Assembly (NCBI GenBank): GCA_947631565.1
Contig: CANRLV010000005.1
Span: forward strand, 1 to 64,000
Reading direction: 5' to 3'
From: an uncultured Gemmiger sp.
GTDB lineage: Bacteria; Bacillota; Clostridia; Oscillospirales; Ruminococcaceae
Length of the DNA: 64,000 nt
In this document: one piece after another, positions 1-9,245 of the stretch
Layout of the letters: the number at the start of each line of letters is the position of its first letter
Numbering within the stretch: position 1 is the stretch's first letter
Translations under genes and position numbers: made by a program
The notes under the pieces: generated by a model
The model's input: the letters and a program-made list of their open reading frames with translations, nothing else
The model's database searches: none
Told to the model about the DNA's origin: nothing

Positions 1-77
1 CTTTTGCGAGCCCTTCCTAAATATTGAGATTCCTCTCCCAGCTTGAACGCTGGAATACCAGTTTCTCGACAGTCTGC

Positions 78-110
78 GGGGCGCTCCCAACGGAGCGCCC
101 CGAAATTTTT
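78..110 (+). terminator. Intrinsic terminator-like hairpin near the left edge
   Basis: GGGGCGCTCC-caac-GGAGCGCCCC followed by GAAATTTTT. Confidence 0.6.
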
Positions 111-1203
111 ATGTTTTCGCGTCCAGCCAGCGCTGGCGCGCGCAGCACATCAGCAAAAACGCGCCCACGCCGTGCAGGTCGTTCACGCTGACCGGCCGCG
201 CGCAGTAGTACGCGTAGCTGCCGCTGCCCACGCCGGTGCCGATGCACACGCTGCCGATGAGCAGATCGTCACCGTCATGGCCCAGGCTGGCGGCCACGCC
301 GGCGAACGCCTTGGCGGCGACGGGCTCGTATTCGGGCCCCAGGATGCCGCGCTGCATGGCCCGGCACAGCGCCGCCGTGTACAGGCTCGTGCAGGAATTT
401 TCCGGCCAGTTGCCCTCCGCGCCCACCTTATCGACCACCTGCCACCAGCGCCCGTCCGGGCCCTGGTATCTGCACAGGCTCTGCAGCAGGTCCGCGACCA
501 GCGCCCGCAATTCGGCGCGCTGCGGATGATTCGCCGGCAGCTGCTCCAGCACGTCCAGCACGGCCACCGGCACCCAGCCCATCGCCCGGCCCCAGAAGGT
601 GGGCGAACATCCGGTATCGGGGTCGGCCCAGGGGGCCTGCCCGGTCTCGTCCCAGGCATGGTACCACAGCCCGGTACCGGGGTCGCGCGCACGATCGCGC
701 ATCAGTAAAATTTCCTGCACGGCCAGCTCGGTCAGGTCGGGGCGGGCAAAACGGCGGCCGTACTCGGCGATAAAAGGGCAGACCATATACAGCCCGTCCA
801 GCCACATCTGGCCGGTGCAGCGCACCTTGTGGTAAAAACCGCCGCATTGGCAGCGGGGGATGTCCGGCACCTGTGCCAGCACCGATTCCATTGCCCGGCG
901 GTAGAGTGGGTCTCGCGTACGGTCCCACAGCGGGAACAGCAAAATGCCGGGCTGGATGTCGTCAAGGTCGGCGTGGTCATACAGGCGGATGGCACCGTTT
1001 TGGTCCAGCACGGCGCGCACCCAGTCCTGCGCATAGGTAAAATACTTCTCGTCGCCGCACAGCCGCCACACGCCCAGCATACCGGATAAAAATACGCCCT
1101 GGTGGTAGTGGAAGTGCCCGGCCGGCGGCAGCTCGGCGGCCGGCCAGCGGCGCATCATGGTATCGCAGGCCTGCCGGGCCAATGCCAAAGCATCATACTC
1201 CAT
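109..1203 (-). CDS. Glycoside hydrolase family 88/105-type unsaturated rhamnogalacturonyl hydrolase (YteR/YesR-like)
   Basis: 364-aa ORF; motifs WLDGLYMVCPFIAEYG, WGRAMGWVPVAVLDVLEQLP and GTGVGSGSYAYY are typical of GH105. Confidence 0.85.
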   Translation of the reverse strand: MEYDALALARQACDTMMRRWPAAELPPAGHFHYHQGVFLSGMLGVWRLCGDEKYFTYAQDWVRAVLDQNGAIRLYDHADLDDIQPGILLFPLWDRTRDPLYRRAMESVLAQVPDIPRCQCGGFYHKVRCTGQMWLDGLYMVCPFIAEYGRRFARPDLTELAVQEILLMRDRARDPGTGLWYHAWDETGQAPWADPDTGCSPTFWGRAMGWVPVAVLDVLEQLPANHPQRAELRALVADLLQSLCRYQGPDGRWWQVVDKVGAEGNWPENSCTSLYTAALCRAMQRGILGPEYEPVAAKAFAGVAASLGHDGDDLLIGSVCIGTGVGSGSYAYYCARPVSVNDLHGVGAFLLMCCARQRWLDAKT

Positions 1204-1585
1204 TTGTTATCTCCTCCGCAGCAGGGGCCGCGTGGGCCAGCTCCTCTATTGCCAGCTGACCGTCGGCAGTTTGGGGCGGCGCGGGGAAGACCCCCAGCGC
1301 CAAAAATACCGGGTACAGGTAGCTGGCGCCGTAGCAGCCGATCATCTTGGGCCCGGTGATCGCCTCGCCTGCGGCCAGCAGCTCGTCGATGCGGCGCAGC
1401 GCCGCGGCCACCGTCGAGAAGGTGATGGATTTGGCGCGGCGGTCCACAAACAGCTCCCAGCCGCGGATGCAGTAGGTATACGGCAGCCCCTTGGCGGTGA
1501 TGAAGTGCTCGCCCGCGTGGTGCTGCAGCAGCTCCCACACGGCCTGCGCACGGTCCCGGTTGGCAATGTTCTCGGCCCTTGGCAT
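1193..1585 (-). CDS. Hypothetical protein
   Basis: 130-aa ORF overlapping the GH105 start by 11 nt; no family recognised. Confidence 0.6.
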   Translation of the reverse strand: MPRAENIANRDRAQAVWELLQHHAGEHFITAKGLPYTYCIRGWELFVDRRAKSITFSTVAAALRRIDELLAAGEAITGPKMIGCYGASYLYPVFLALGVFPAPPQTADGQLAIEELAHAAPAAEEITNGV

Positions 1586-1611
1586 GGCTTGGCCCTTTCC
1601 TTGCTGGAAAC

Positions 1612-1639
1612 AAAAAACACACGCCGAAGCGTGTGTTTA
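1612..1639 (-). terminator. Terminator downstream of tRNA-Thr
   Basis: Minus strand: AAACACACGC-TTCG-GCGTGTGTTTTTT. Confidence 0.8.
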
Positions 1640-1715
1640 TGGAGCTGGTGGCCGGACTTGAACCGGCGACCTGCTGATTACGAATCAGCTGCTCTACCAA
1701 CTGAGCCACACCAGC
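1640..1715 (-). tRNA. tRNA-Thr (anticodon CGT)
   Basis: Minus strand GCTGGTGTGGCTCAGTTGGTAGAGCAGCTGATTCGTAATCAGCAGGTCGCCGGTTCAAGTCCGGCCACCAGCTCCA; full cloverleaf, encoded CCA. Confidence 0.95.
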
Positions 1716-1777
1716 GTATCATTCGCACAGCATTATTTAGTATACCGATTTTTGCCCGCCTGTCAAGGGGATACGGC

Positions 1778-1824
1778 AAAAAACCGCCCGGTCCGGCAAA
1801 AACAGTCTGCCGGGCCGGGCGGCG
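1778..1824 (-). terminator. Terminator of the ATP-grasp gene
   Basis: Minus strand CCGCCCGGCCCGGCA-loop-TGCCGGACCGGGCGGTTTTTT. Confidence 0.75.
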
Positions 1825-1834
1825 GTCCCGCTTG

Positions 1835-3022
1835 CTACAGGGCAAAGGCATCCTCGACAAAGGCCATCATGGCGTCCTCGTCGTCAAAGCAGGCCACGCC
1901 GACCTGGTTGCCCATCGTGCCGGCCAACGCGTCCGGCATACGGGTGAACAGCCGCGCATTGGCGGCATACTGCCGTTCCAGTTCGTCCAGCGCCCGGCGG
2001 TAGGGCACGCCGTCGCGCCGGCCCACATACACACAGTAGCTCCTGGGGCCGCTGTAGGTGTGGCGGCTCTCGCCGAAGGCGACCATGTCGGCCCAGATCT
2101 GGTAGACGTCCACGCTCTGGCCGTAGTTGAACATCTCGGTGGTAAAGCCGCCGGCCGGGCGCATATTGACCTCCAGCGCGACGATGTCGCCCACCTTGCC
2201 AAGGCCCTTTTTGGCTTTGGTCAGGCGGAAAAACTCAAAATGGAAGAAGCGGCTGCGCACGCCGAACGCCTTGAGAACGGCCCTGCCGGCGGCCTCGACG
2301 TCGGCAGGAATGGTCTTGTCGACGTAATAGTAGACGGGGATGCCCTCGTTGACCATATCCATGATGGAGTTGGGGGCAATGTGGCTGGCGGCGAACAGCA
2401 CCTCGCCGTCGGCGTTGCAGATGCCGTCATAGGTGGTGACGATGCCGGTCACATACTCCTCCATCAGGTAGGGCACGTCCGGGTGGTCGGCGTAGAAGGC
2501 GGCGAGGTCCCCGTCGCTTTCCAGGCGGTAGGTGGCCTCGGCACCAACACCGTTGTCCGGCTTGACGACGATGGGGTAGCCGACCTTGGCCGCAAAAGCC
2601 CTGGCAGCGTCCAGCGTAGTCAGCGGCGCGCAGCGGGCGCAGGGCACGCCGGCGGCGCGGTAAAACTCCTTCATCTTCTGCTTGGAACGGTAGTTCTCGA
2701 TGATGTCGAGCTTGGGTCCCGTCGTGATGTTGAAGGCCGTGCGCAGGGCAGCGTCCTGCTTGAGCCAGTACTCGTTGTTGCTCTCCAGCCAATCCAACTT
2801 ACCGTAGCGGAAGGTGAAATACCCCATCGCCCGCACCATCTCGTCATAGTTTTCGAGCGTGGAGACCTTGTAATATTCGGTCAGGGCGCCGCGCAGCTCG
2901 GGGTGCAGCTCGTCATACGGGCAGTCGCCGATGCCCAGCACGTTGACGCCGTCGGCACGCAGGGCCATGCAGAAGCGGCGAAAGGTGGCGGGGAAATTGG
3001 GTGAGATAAAAACAAAATTCAT
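1835..3022 (-). CDS. ATP-grasp domain-containing protein (carbamoyl-phosphate-synthase L-chain-like fold)
   Basis: 395 aa; YPIVVKPDNGVGAEATYRLES and FHFEFFRL..GDIVALEVNMRPAGGFTTEMFNYG match ATP-grasp catalytic motifs. Confidence 0.85.
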   Translation of the reverse strand: MNFVFISPNFPATFRRFCMALRADGVNVLGIGDCPYDELHPELRGALTEYYKVSTLENYDEMVRAMGYFTFRYGKLDWLESNNEYWLKQDAALRTAFNITTGPKLDIIENYRSKQKMKEFYRAAGVPCARCAPLTTLDAARAFAAKVGYPIVVKPDNGVGAEATYRLESDGDLAAFYADHPDVPYLMEEYVTGIVTTYDGICNADGEVLFAASHIAPNSIMDMVNEGIPVYYYVDKTIPADVEAAGRAVLKAFGVRSRFFHFEFFRLTKAKKGLGKVGDIVALEVNMRPAGGFTTEMFNYGQSVDVYQIWADMVAFGESRHTYSGPRSYCVYVGRRDGVPYRRALDELERQYAANARLFTRMPDALAGTMGNQVGVACFDDEDAMMAFVEDAFAL

Positions 3023-3039
3023 CTTCAGCCACGTCCTTT

Positions 3040-3258
3040 TCAGTCAAGTGAGAAGTCTTTGGGGTCAAAGTGGGGCAGGCTCTGCCGGTGCGGTACGCGC
3101 AGCAGCGGGTCATACTGGTACTTGCGGCAGGCATAGTAGGGCGAGACCACGCCGCGGTGGCGGCATAAGATCATTTTGCTGTCCGCCGTGGGCGCGCCGT
3201 GCGCGCAGTAGGCACAGGCCGGCGCCACCTTGCTGCCGTAAAGCGGCTTTTTGAACAT
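3040..3258 (-). CDS. Small Cys-rich hypothetical protein (72 aa)
   Basis: CAYCAHG...ILCRHRG...YYACRKY spacing; short ORF immediately upstream of the ATP-grasp gene. Confidence 0.65.
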   Translation of the reverse strand: MFKKPLYGSKVAPACAYCAHGAPTADSKMILCRHRGVVSPYYACRKYQYDPLLRVPHRQSLPHFDPKDFSLD

Positions 3259-3285
3259 CCTGCCCCGCCTCCCGTCGTGCGCGCT

Positions 3286-4362
3286 TCAGCGCAGTGAACC
3301 ATGCCTATTATAAAATGTTTTGCGCAGCTTGTAAAGGGTGCAGCCGAGAAAGATAAAGCAGAGCGCGGCCGCGTCCGGCGGCAGGCGCTGCAGCACGATG
3401 ACGCGGCTGCCCAGCGTGCCGGCCGCCGCCAGCGCGCCCGGCATGGCCGGCGCGCACAGCCGCACCAGCCCCTGTAAAAACACAAGGTGCAGGCAGCGCG
3501 CGGCCAGCAGGCGTTTGACGGATACCTGCCCCCGCAGCAGGGTCAGCAGCTGGCACAGCACCGAGACGCCGGGCAAGCTCAGGCAAAAGCACAGCCCGTA
3601 CAGTGCCCACCGCCCGCCCAGCGCGGCAAAGGCCGCGCAGCCGGAGCTTACCTCCAGCAGCCCACTCAAAACGGCGCCCGGCAGCGCCGGCAAAGCAAAA
3701 AGTGAGTGCAGCACGGCATCCACCACACAGAAAAACACTGTGCACCCGCACACCTGCAGGCTGCTGTCCACCGCCGCCGAGATGGCCTGCGGCAGCCCGG
3801 CCGGTGCCGGAACGGGGGCAGAGACCGTGCTGGCGCCCGCCGTATCCTCTGGCAGCCACGGTACCAGACAGGCGGCTGCCAGTAAATTGGCGGCCAGCTG
3901 TAAAGCATACAGCAGCACGCCGAGGCGTACCGAACCCAGCAATAATCCGCCGAGACACCCGACCACGAACCCCGGACCCGAGCAGCAGCCCAGCAGCAGG
4001 AGCAGCTCCGCCTCCCGCGCTGTCAGGCGGTTTTGGGCGCGCAGGTCGGCAACGGTCCTGGCGCAGACCGCGTAGCCGCCCAGCCACGAGAGCAGCAGCG
4101 CCAGCGGCGCGGCCTTGCTTTTAAGACCCCAACGCCGGGTAAGCGGCGCCAGTCCCCACGCCAGCCGCGCCGCCGCCGGCCCCGCGGTGAGCAGCCCGCA
4201 GACGACGAAAAACGGGAACAGTGCCGGCAGCACGCTGTGCAGGCACAGGCGCACGCCGTATCCAAAGCCTGCCGCTGCCGCCTGCGGCCGCGCCAGCAGC
4301 AGCGTGCCCAGCGCCAGCGCCGCTGCTGTACCGGCGGCCGCCTTTGCGTGTTTTAAATTCAT
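3286..4362 (-). CDS. Sporulation integral membrane protein YlbJ-like (nucleoside-recognition/Gate domain)
   Basis: Start MNLKHAKAAA; SVLPALFPFFVVCGLLT, SWLGGYAVCARTVADL and LLLGCCSGPGFVVGCLGG; divergent from yqfC/yqfD. Confidence 0.75.
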   Translation of the reverse strand: MNLKHAKAAAGTAAALALGTLLLARPQAAAAGFGYGVRLCLHSVLPALFPFFVVCGLLTAGPAAARLAWGLAPLTRRWGLKSKAAPLALLLSWLGGYAVCARTVADLRAQNRLTAREAELLLLLGCCSGPGFVVGCLGGLLLGSVRLGVLLYALQLAANLLAAACLVPWLPEDTAGASTVSAPVPAPAGLPQAISAAVDSSLQVCGCTVFFCVVDAVLHSLFALPALPGAVLSGLLEVSSGCAAFAALGGRWALYGLCFCLSLPGVSVLCQLLTLLRGQVSVKRLLAARCLHLVFLQGLVRLCAPAMPGALAAAGTLGSRVIVLQRLPPDAAALCFIFLGCTLYKLRKTFYNRHGSLR

Positions 4363-4426
4363 ATCCCGACCACCCCCGCTATATATTTGCAGTGGACCGC
4401 GCCACAGCACCGCAAGGGGGGATACC

Positions 4427-4741
4427 ATGAACAAGCGCCGCCATTCCCGCGCGCCGCGGCCGCTGCCGGTGCGGGCGCTGCTGCGCCAGCCGGAAAGGGA
4501 TTTCTACCGCCTGCCGGAGCTGACCATCCGCGGCGGCGCCATTTTGACCGACGGCTGCCGCAAAGTGCTGGAGTTCACCCCCGAAAAGCTCTGCCTGGAC
4601 ATGGGCCCCCTGGCTGTTACATTTTATGGCCGCGGCCTGCGGATAGAATCCCTCAACGGAAAACGCGCAGTGGTGGCGGGCACGGTGACGCGTATCGACT
4701 TTGCCGCCAAATGGGAGGGCAGCTATGCCGGCGGCGCATGA
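4427..4741 (+). CDS. yqfC: YabP/YqfC family sporulation protein
   Basis: FYRLPELTIRGGAILTDGCRKVLEFTPEKLCLDMG..VTFYGRGLRIESL; next to yqfD. Confidence 0.8.
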   Translation: MNKRRHSRAPRPLPVRALLRQPERDFYRLPELTIRGGAILTDGCRKVLEFTPEKLCLDMGPLAVTFYGRGLRIESLNGKRAVVAGTVTRIDFAAKWEGSYAGGA

Positions 4742-5909
4742 TAGTATGGCGGCGGCGGACCGCATCGACTTCACGGTTTCGGGGCCCGGTGCCCAGTGGC
4801 TGTTCACACAGGCGGCGGGGCAGGGCATCGCGCTGCGGGCCATCCGCTGCACGGGCGGCGGCTACGCGGCCCGCGCGCAGGGGCGGGACCTTGCGCGTCT
4901 GCGCGCGCTGGCCGCCGCCGGCGGCTGGCAGCTGAACGTCACCGGGCGGCGCGGCGCCGGGCCCTGGGCCGAACGGCTGCTGCACCGCCCCGGTCTGGCG
5001 GTGGGCGCCGTTTTGTGCTGCGTGCTTTTGCGGGTGCTGGCGGGCTTTGTGTTCGCCGTCGACCTCTCGGCGCTGGACGGCGCGCAGCAGCAGGCGCTGC
5101 GCGCGCAGCTTGCGCAAAACGGCATTCGGGAAGGCAGCTGGCTGCCGCAGGCAAAGCTGACGGCTGCCCAGCAGGAACTCAGCCTGCACGCCGCGGACTA
5201 CGGCTGGCTGAGCCTGAACTTTGCCGGCGGCTGCCTGTATGTCGAGATGACCGGGCGCGAGCGACAGAATATCCTCACCGCCCCGGCCGGTACGGCCCTC
5301 TACGCCAGGGCAGACGGCGAGGTGCTGGCCGTTGAGGTCGACAGCGGCTTTGCCGCCGTGGCGCCGGGGCAGTATGTGGCCAAAGGCCAGCTGCTGGCCG
5401 CCGCCGTGCGCCCCGACCACAGCGGCAGCCCGGTCACGCAGGCGGCCGGCGGGCGGGTGGTGGCCCGGGTCTCGGCAAGCTTTACCGCCGCCCGACCCTT
5501 GCAGGAACGTCAAACCGTCCTGACCGGCCGCCGCACGCAGGCGGTATCGCTCTGCCTGCTGGGCCGGGAATGGACGCTGCAAATGCCGGCGGGAGAGTAT
5601 GCGGCCGCCCAAACGGCCGAGAGCTGGCAGCCGCTGTGCCTGGGCCGGGTGGCGCTGCCCGCCAGCATACACCGCGCAGAATACTGGGAGCAGACGCCTG
5701 CCGTGCTGACATACAGCGAGGCCGCGGCCGCCGCGCTGGCCCGCCGCGCCTGCCGTCTGCAGCTGGCCGAGCAATTCCCGGATGCCCAAATTGAAACAGA
5801 ACGCGCCGAGACGGCCGTCCGTGACGGGCAGGCCGTGTGCACCGTGCACTATGTGTTTACCGCCGACATCGCTGCCGCGCGGCCCGACCGAGGCGAGATG
5901 CCGCCCTGA
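4725..5909 (+). CDS. yqfD: Sporulation protein YqfD
   Basis: Membrane segment, YGWLSLNFAGGCLYVEMTGRERQN and a long C-terminal extracytoplasmic region; follows yqfC, precedes phoH. Start could be 4746. Confidence 0.8.
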   Translation: MPAAHDSMAAADRIDFTVSGPGAQWLFTQAAGQGIALRAIRCTGGGYAARAQGRDLARLRALAAAGGWQLNVTGRRGAGPWAERLLHRPGLAVGAVLCCVLLRVLAGFVFAVDLSALDGAQQQALRAQLAQNGIREGSWLPQAKLTAAQQELSLHAADYGWLSLNFAGGCLYVEMTGRERQNILTAPAGTALYARADGEVLAVEVDSGFAAVAPGQYVAKGQLLAAAVRPDHSGSPVTQAAGGRVVARVSASFTAARPLQERQTVLTGRRTQAVSLCLLGREWTLQMPAGEYAAAQTAESWQPLCLGRVALPASIHRAEYWEQTPAVLTYSEAAAAALARRACRLQLAEQFPDAQIETERAETAVRDGQAVCTVHYVFTADIAAARPDRGEMPP

Positions 5910-6033
5910 CTGTGCGCACGGGGCGGGTGCGGAGCCAAGCAGGCGGCAAAAATTTTGTGCAGGTTTAACAGTTTCTTTTGCAAAATTTTATGGTATAATA
6001 CGAACAAGGAATCCAACACAGGAGGACCGGCCC

Positions 6034-7005
6034 TTGGCGGAAAAAGCAGTCGAGCTGGATAGTGTGGAGCAGGCCGCGGCCGTATTCGGCAGCGCGGACC
6101 AGAACATCCATCTGCTGGAAAGGGCGTTCCATGTGGTGGCGCTCTACCGCGGCAACGCGCTCAAGTTCACGGGCGAGGAGGCGGACGTCGAGGCCGCCGC
6201 CCATGCCGTGGACGGTATGCTGACGATGCTCAAAAGCCGCATCCCGCTGGAGGAGCAGACCGTGCGCTACTGCATCGGCCTGGCCCGCGGAGGTGAGGAA
6301 AACCGCTTGCGCGAGCTGACCGGCGAGTTCGTGGCCGTGAGCGCCAAGGGCCGCCCCATCCGCCCCAAAACGCTGGGGCAGCAGGCCTATCTGGCGGCCA
6401 TCCGGCAGCACGCGGTCACCTTCGGCGTGGGGCCGGCCGGTACCGGCAAGACCTATCTGGCCGTGGCGATGGCGGTGCGGGCCTTCAAAAGCAAGGAGGT
6501 CAGCCGCATCGTGCTGACCCGCCCGGCCGTCGAGGCGGGCGAGAAACTGGGCTTCCTGCCCGGTGATCTGCAGAACAAGGTGGACCCCTATCTGCGCCCA
6601 CTCTATGACGGGCTGTTCGATCTGCTGGGGGCGGAGGCCTACCAGCGCATGGTGGAAAAGCAGCAGATCGAGGTGGCGCCGCTGGCCTATATGCGCGGGC
6701 GCACGCTGGACGACGCCTTTATCATCCTCGACGAGGCCCAAAACACCACCCCCGAGCAGATGAAGATGTTCCTGACCCGCATGGGCACCGGCAGCCGCGT
6801 GGTCGTCACCGGCGACGTGACCCAGATCGACCTGCCCAACAAGGCGAGCAGCGGCCTGTTGGACGCGCTGCGCGTGCTGGACGGCATCGAGGGCATCGCC
6901 CAGGTCCGCCTGACCGAGAAGGATGTCGTGCGCCATCCGCTGGTGCAGCGCATCGTGCGCGCCTACGAACAGGCCGCCGCCAAAAAGGAAACGACAAGAC
7001 CGTAA
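6034..7005 (+). CDS. phoH: PhoH family ATPase
   Basis: TTG start after AGGAGG; GVGPAGTGKTYLAVAMAV Walker A; FIILDEAQNTTPEQMKMFLTRMG. Confidence 0.92.
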   Translation: MAEKAVELDSVEQAAAVFGSADQNIHLLERAFHVVALYRGNALKFTGEEADVEAAAHAVDGMLTMLKSRIPLEEQTVRYCIGLARGGEENRLRELTGEFVAVSAKGRPIRPKTLGQQAYLAAIRQHAVTFGVGPAGTGKTYLAVAMAVRAFKSKEVSRIVLTRPAVEAGEKLGFLPGDLQNKVDPYLRPLYDGLFDLLGAEAYQRMVEKQQIEVAPLAYMRGRTLDDAFIILDEAQNTTPEQMKMFLTRMGTGSRVVVTGDVTQIDLPNKASSGLLDALRVLDGIEGIAQVRLTEKDVVRHPLVQRIVRAYEQAAAKKETTRP

Positions 7006-7044
7006 GATGTAGAATCTATCCCCGCGATAAGGAGGTAATCACCC

Positions 7045-7545
7045 GTGTCCAACAAAGTCCTCATCCGCAACGATCAGAACACCGTCAAGGTGCCGTCCGG
7101 ACTGCGCATCCTCATCCGCCGCAGCTGCAATGCCGTGCTGGAGTATGAGCATTTTGACGGCTTTGCCGAGGTCAGCGTCACCTTCGTCGACAATGCCCGC
7201 ATCCATGCGCTCAACAAGCAGTACCGCGGCAAGGATTCGGCCACCGATGTGCTCAGCTTCCCTTTGGGCGAGAACGGGAAATATGACATCGACACGGACA
7301 ACGGCTGCAAGCTGCTGGGCGACATCGTCATCTCGATGGAGCGCGCGATGGAGCAGGCGGAGCTCTACGGCCACAGCCTGCAGCGCGAGGTCGCCTACCT
7401 GACCGTGCATTCCATGCTGCATCTGCTGGGCTATGACCACGAGGCCAGCGGCCTGGCCGCCGTGCATATGCGCGAGAAGGAGGAGGCCGTGCTCATCCAG
7501 CTGGGCCTGCCGCGCACCGTCTCCTACACCAATGATGAGATCTGA
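7045..7545 (+). CDS. ybeY: rRNA maturation RNase YbeY
   Basis: HSMLHLLGYDHE zinc motif; KDSATDVLSFPLGE. Confidence 0.95.
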   Translation: MSNKVLIRNDQNTVKVPSGLRILIRRSCNAVLEYEHFDGFAEVSVTFVDNARIHALNKQYRGKDSATDVLSFPLGENGKYDIDTDNGCKLLGDIVISMERAMEQAELYGHSLQREVAYLTVHSMLHLLGYDHEASGLAAVHMREKEEAVLIQLGLPRTVSYTNDEI

Positions 7546-8041
7546 CCTGCGGCGCTTCGGGCGCGGGTTCGTCTATGCCTGGAACGGCATCCGCAAGGGG
7601 CTGATGGAGGAACGGAACTTCCGCTTCCATCTGTGTGCCGGGTGCTATGCCGTCGCCGTGGGCTGCCTGGCGGAGCTGGATGCCGTCGGCTTCGCGCTGC
7701 TGTTTTTGTGCATCTTCGCGGTGGTGGGCATGGAGATGATGAATTCCGCTGTCGAGCGCGCGGTGGACAAGCCCGACACCACCCACTGGTGGAGCGCCGG
7801 CGCCGCCAAGGACATGGCCGCCGGCGCCGTGCTGCTGACGGCGCTGGGCACGCTGGCGGTGGCGGTGTGCCTGTTCGGCCGGGCCGAGGTACTGGCCCGC
7901 ATCTGGGCCGGGGTCACCCACTCGCCGCTGACCGTCGCTTTGTGGCTGGTGTCCTTTGGCCTTGCCTACATATTCGTCTTTCACTTTGGAGCCCATAAAG
8001 AGGGGAGCACCGCCGCCGATGGCGAAAAACCGGACGATTGA
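7532..8041 (+). CDS. dgkA: Diacylglycerol kinase family protein (undecaprenol/DAG kinase)
   Basis: FGRGFVYAWNGIRKGLMEERNFRFHL..; EMMNSAVERAVDKP and AAKDMAAGAVLL. Confidence 0.9.
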   Translation: MMRSDLRRFGRGFVYAWNGIRKGLMEERNFRFHLCAGCYAVAVGCLAELDAVGFALLFLCIFAVVGMEMMNSAVERAVDKPDTTHWWSAGAAKDMAAGAVLLTALGTLAVAVCLFGRAEVLARIWAGVTHSPLTVALWLVSFGLAYIFVFHFGAHKEGSTAADGEKPDD

Positions 8042-8930
8042 GACCCAAAGCGTGTTCGCGGCGCTGGTCGGGCGGCCCAATGTGGGCAAATCCAGCCTGA
8101 CCAACCGCCTGGTGGGCGAGAAGGTGGCTATCGTCACCCAAAAGCCGCAGACCACGCGCAGCCGCATCACCGGCGTCATCACCAGGGGCCCGGTGCAGTA
8201 TGTGCTGCTCGACACCCCCGGCATCCACGCCCCGCGCAGCAAGCTGGACGCGCGCATGACCCAGACGGCCGCCGCCAGCGTGCAGGACGTGGACGTGACG
8301 CTGATGCTGTTCGAGCCGGCGGGAGATCTGACCGAATCGGAGCAGAGGATGGTCGAGGCACTGCGCAAGGCGGGGCCGGCCGTCGCCGTCATCAACAAGG
8401 TCGACACGCTGCGCAGCTTCGCCGCGCTGGAGGCGCGCCGGCAGTTCCTCTCGGCGCTGGGCGTTTTTGACACGGTGCTGCCGGTCTCGGCGCTGGACGG
8501 CACCGGCTGCGAGGCACTGTTCGAGGTGCTGCGCCCCTATGGCCACCCCGGCCCGCATTATTTTGACGACGACGCCTTCACCGATATGCCGGAGAAGGAG
8601 CTGGTCGCCGAGCTGGTGCGGGAAAAGGCGCTGCTGTTCCTGCGCGACGAGATCCCGCACGGCATCGCCGTCACCGTCACCCGCTTCAAGGAGCGCGCGG
8701 ACAAAGACCTTGTCGACATCGACGTCGAGATATCCTGTGAGCGCAAAAGCCATAAGGGCATGATCATTGGCAAGGGCGGGCAGATGCTCAAAAAGATCGC
8801 CACCGCCGCACGTCTCGACTGCGAGAGCCTGCTGGACACCAAGGTCAACCTGCAGTGCTGGGTCAAGGTGCGCGAGGCCTGGCGCGACAACGAGCATCTG
8901 CTCGACGAGCTCGGCTTTGCCAAGCCGTAA
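8019..8930 (+). CDS. era: GTPase Era
   Basis: GRPNVGKSSLTN, TTRSRITGV, DTPGIH, NKVD and a C-terminal KH domain GMIIGKGGQMLKKI. Confidence 0.95.
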   Translation: MAKNRTIETQSVFAALVGRPNVGKSSLTNRLVGEKVAIVTQKPQTTRSRITGVITRGPVQYVLLDTPGIHAPRSKLDARMTQTAAASVQDVDVTLMLFEPAGDLTESEQRMVEALRKAGPAVAVINKVDTLRSFAALEARRQFLSALGVFDTVLPVSALDGTGCEALFEVLRPYGHPGPHYFDDDAFTDMPEKELVAELVREKALLFLRDEIPHGIAVTVTRFKERADKDLVDIDVEISCERKSHKGMIIGKGGQMLKKIATAARLDCESLLDTKVNLQCWVKVREAWRDNEHLLDELGFAKP

Positions 8931-9044
8931 GGCAAATATACCCCCGAAAAACAGAAAATTTTCTGCCCCCTTTGGACAACATTTCCACGCATAGCGCCGT
9001 ATGATGGTGGTACAGTAACACCAAAAACGGCAGGGGGCGGGACC

Positions 9045-9245
9045 ATGCACGGGGAAACGGATGTATGCGGCGGGTGGCGGCAGTTTGCCGCCACCGGCAG
9101 CGTGTATGATTATCTGGACTACAAATCACGGCAGACCGATGCCGTGACACACGAGGACGGCCATGCAGATCGCAACGACGGGGCTGGTGCTGCGCCAGGT
9201 CAAGGTGGGGGAAGCGGACCAGATCCTGACCCTGCTCACCCCTGA
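9045..9245 (+). CDS. YqzL-like small protein (66 aa)
   Basis: GGWRQFAATGSVYDYLDYKSR resembles the YqzL W..F..TG.V..YL.YK pattern; lies between era and recO; overlaps the recO start by 83 nt. Confidence 0.6.
   Translation: MHGETDVCGGWRQFAATGSVYDYLDYKSRQTDAVTHEDGHADRNDGAGAAPGQGGGSGPDPDPAHP

Noticed and set aside
1157-3004. 615-aa plus-strand ORF across tRNA-Thr and the ATP-grasp gene
   Set aside because: Reads through a tRNA and a terminator; shadow ORF.
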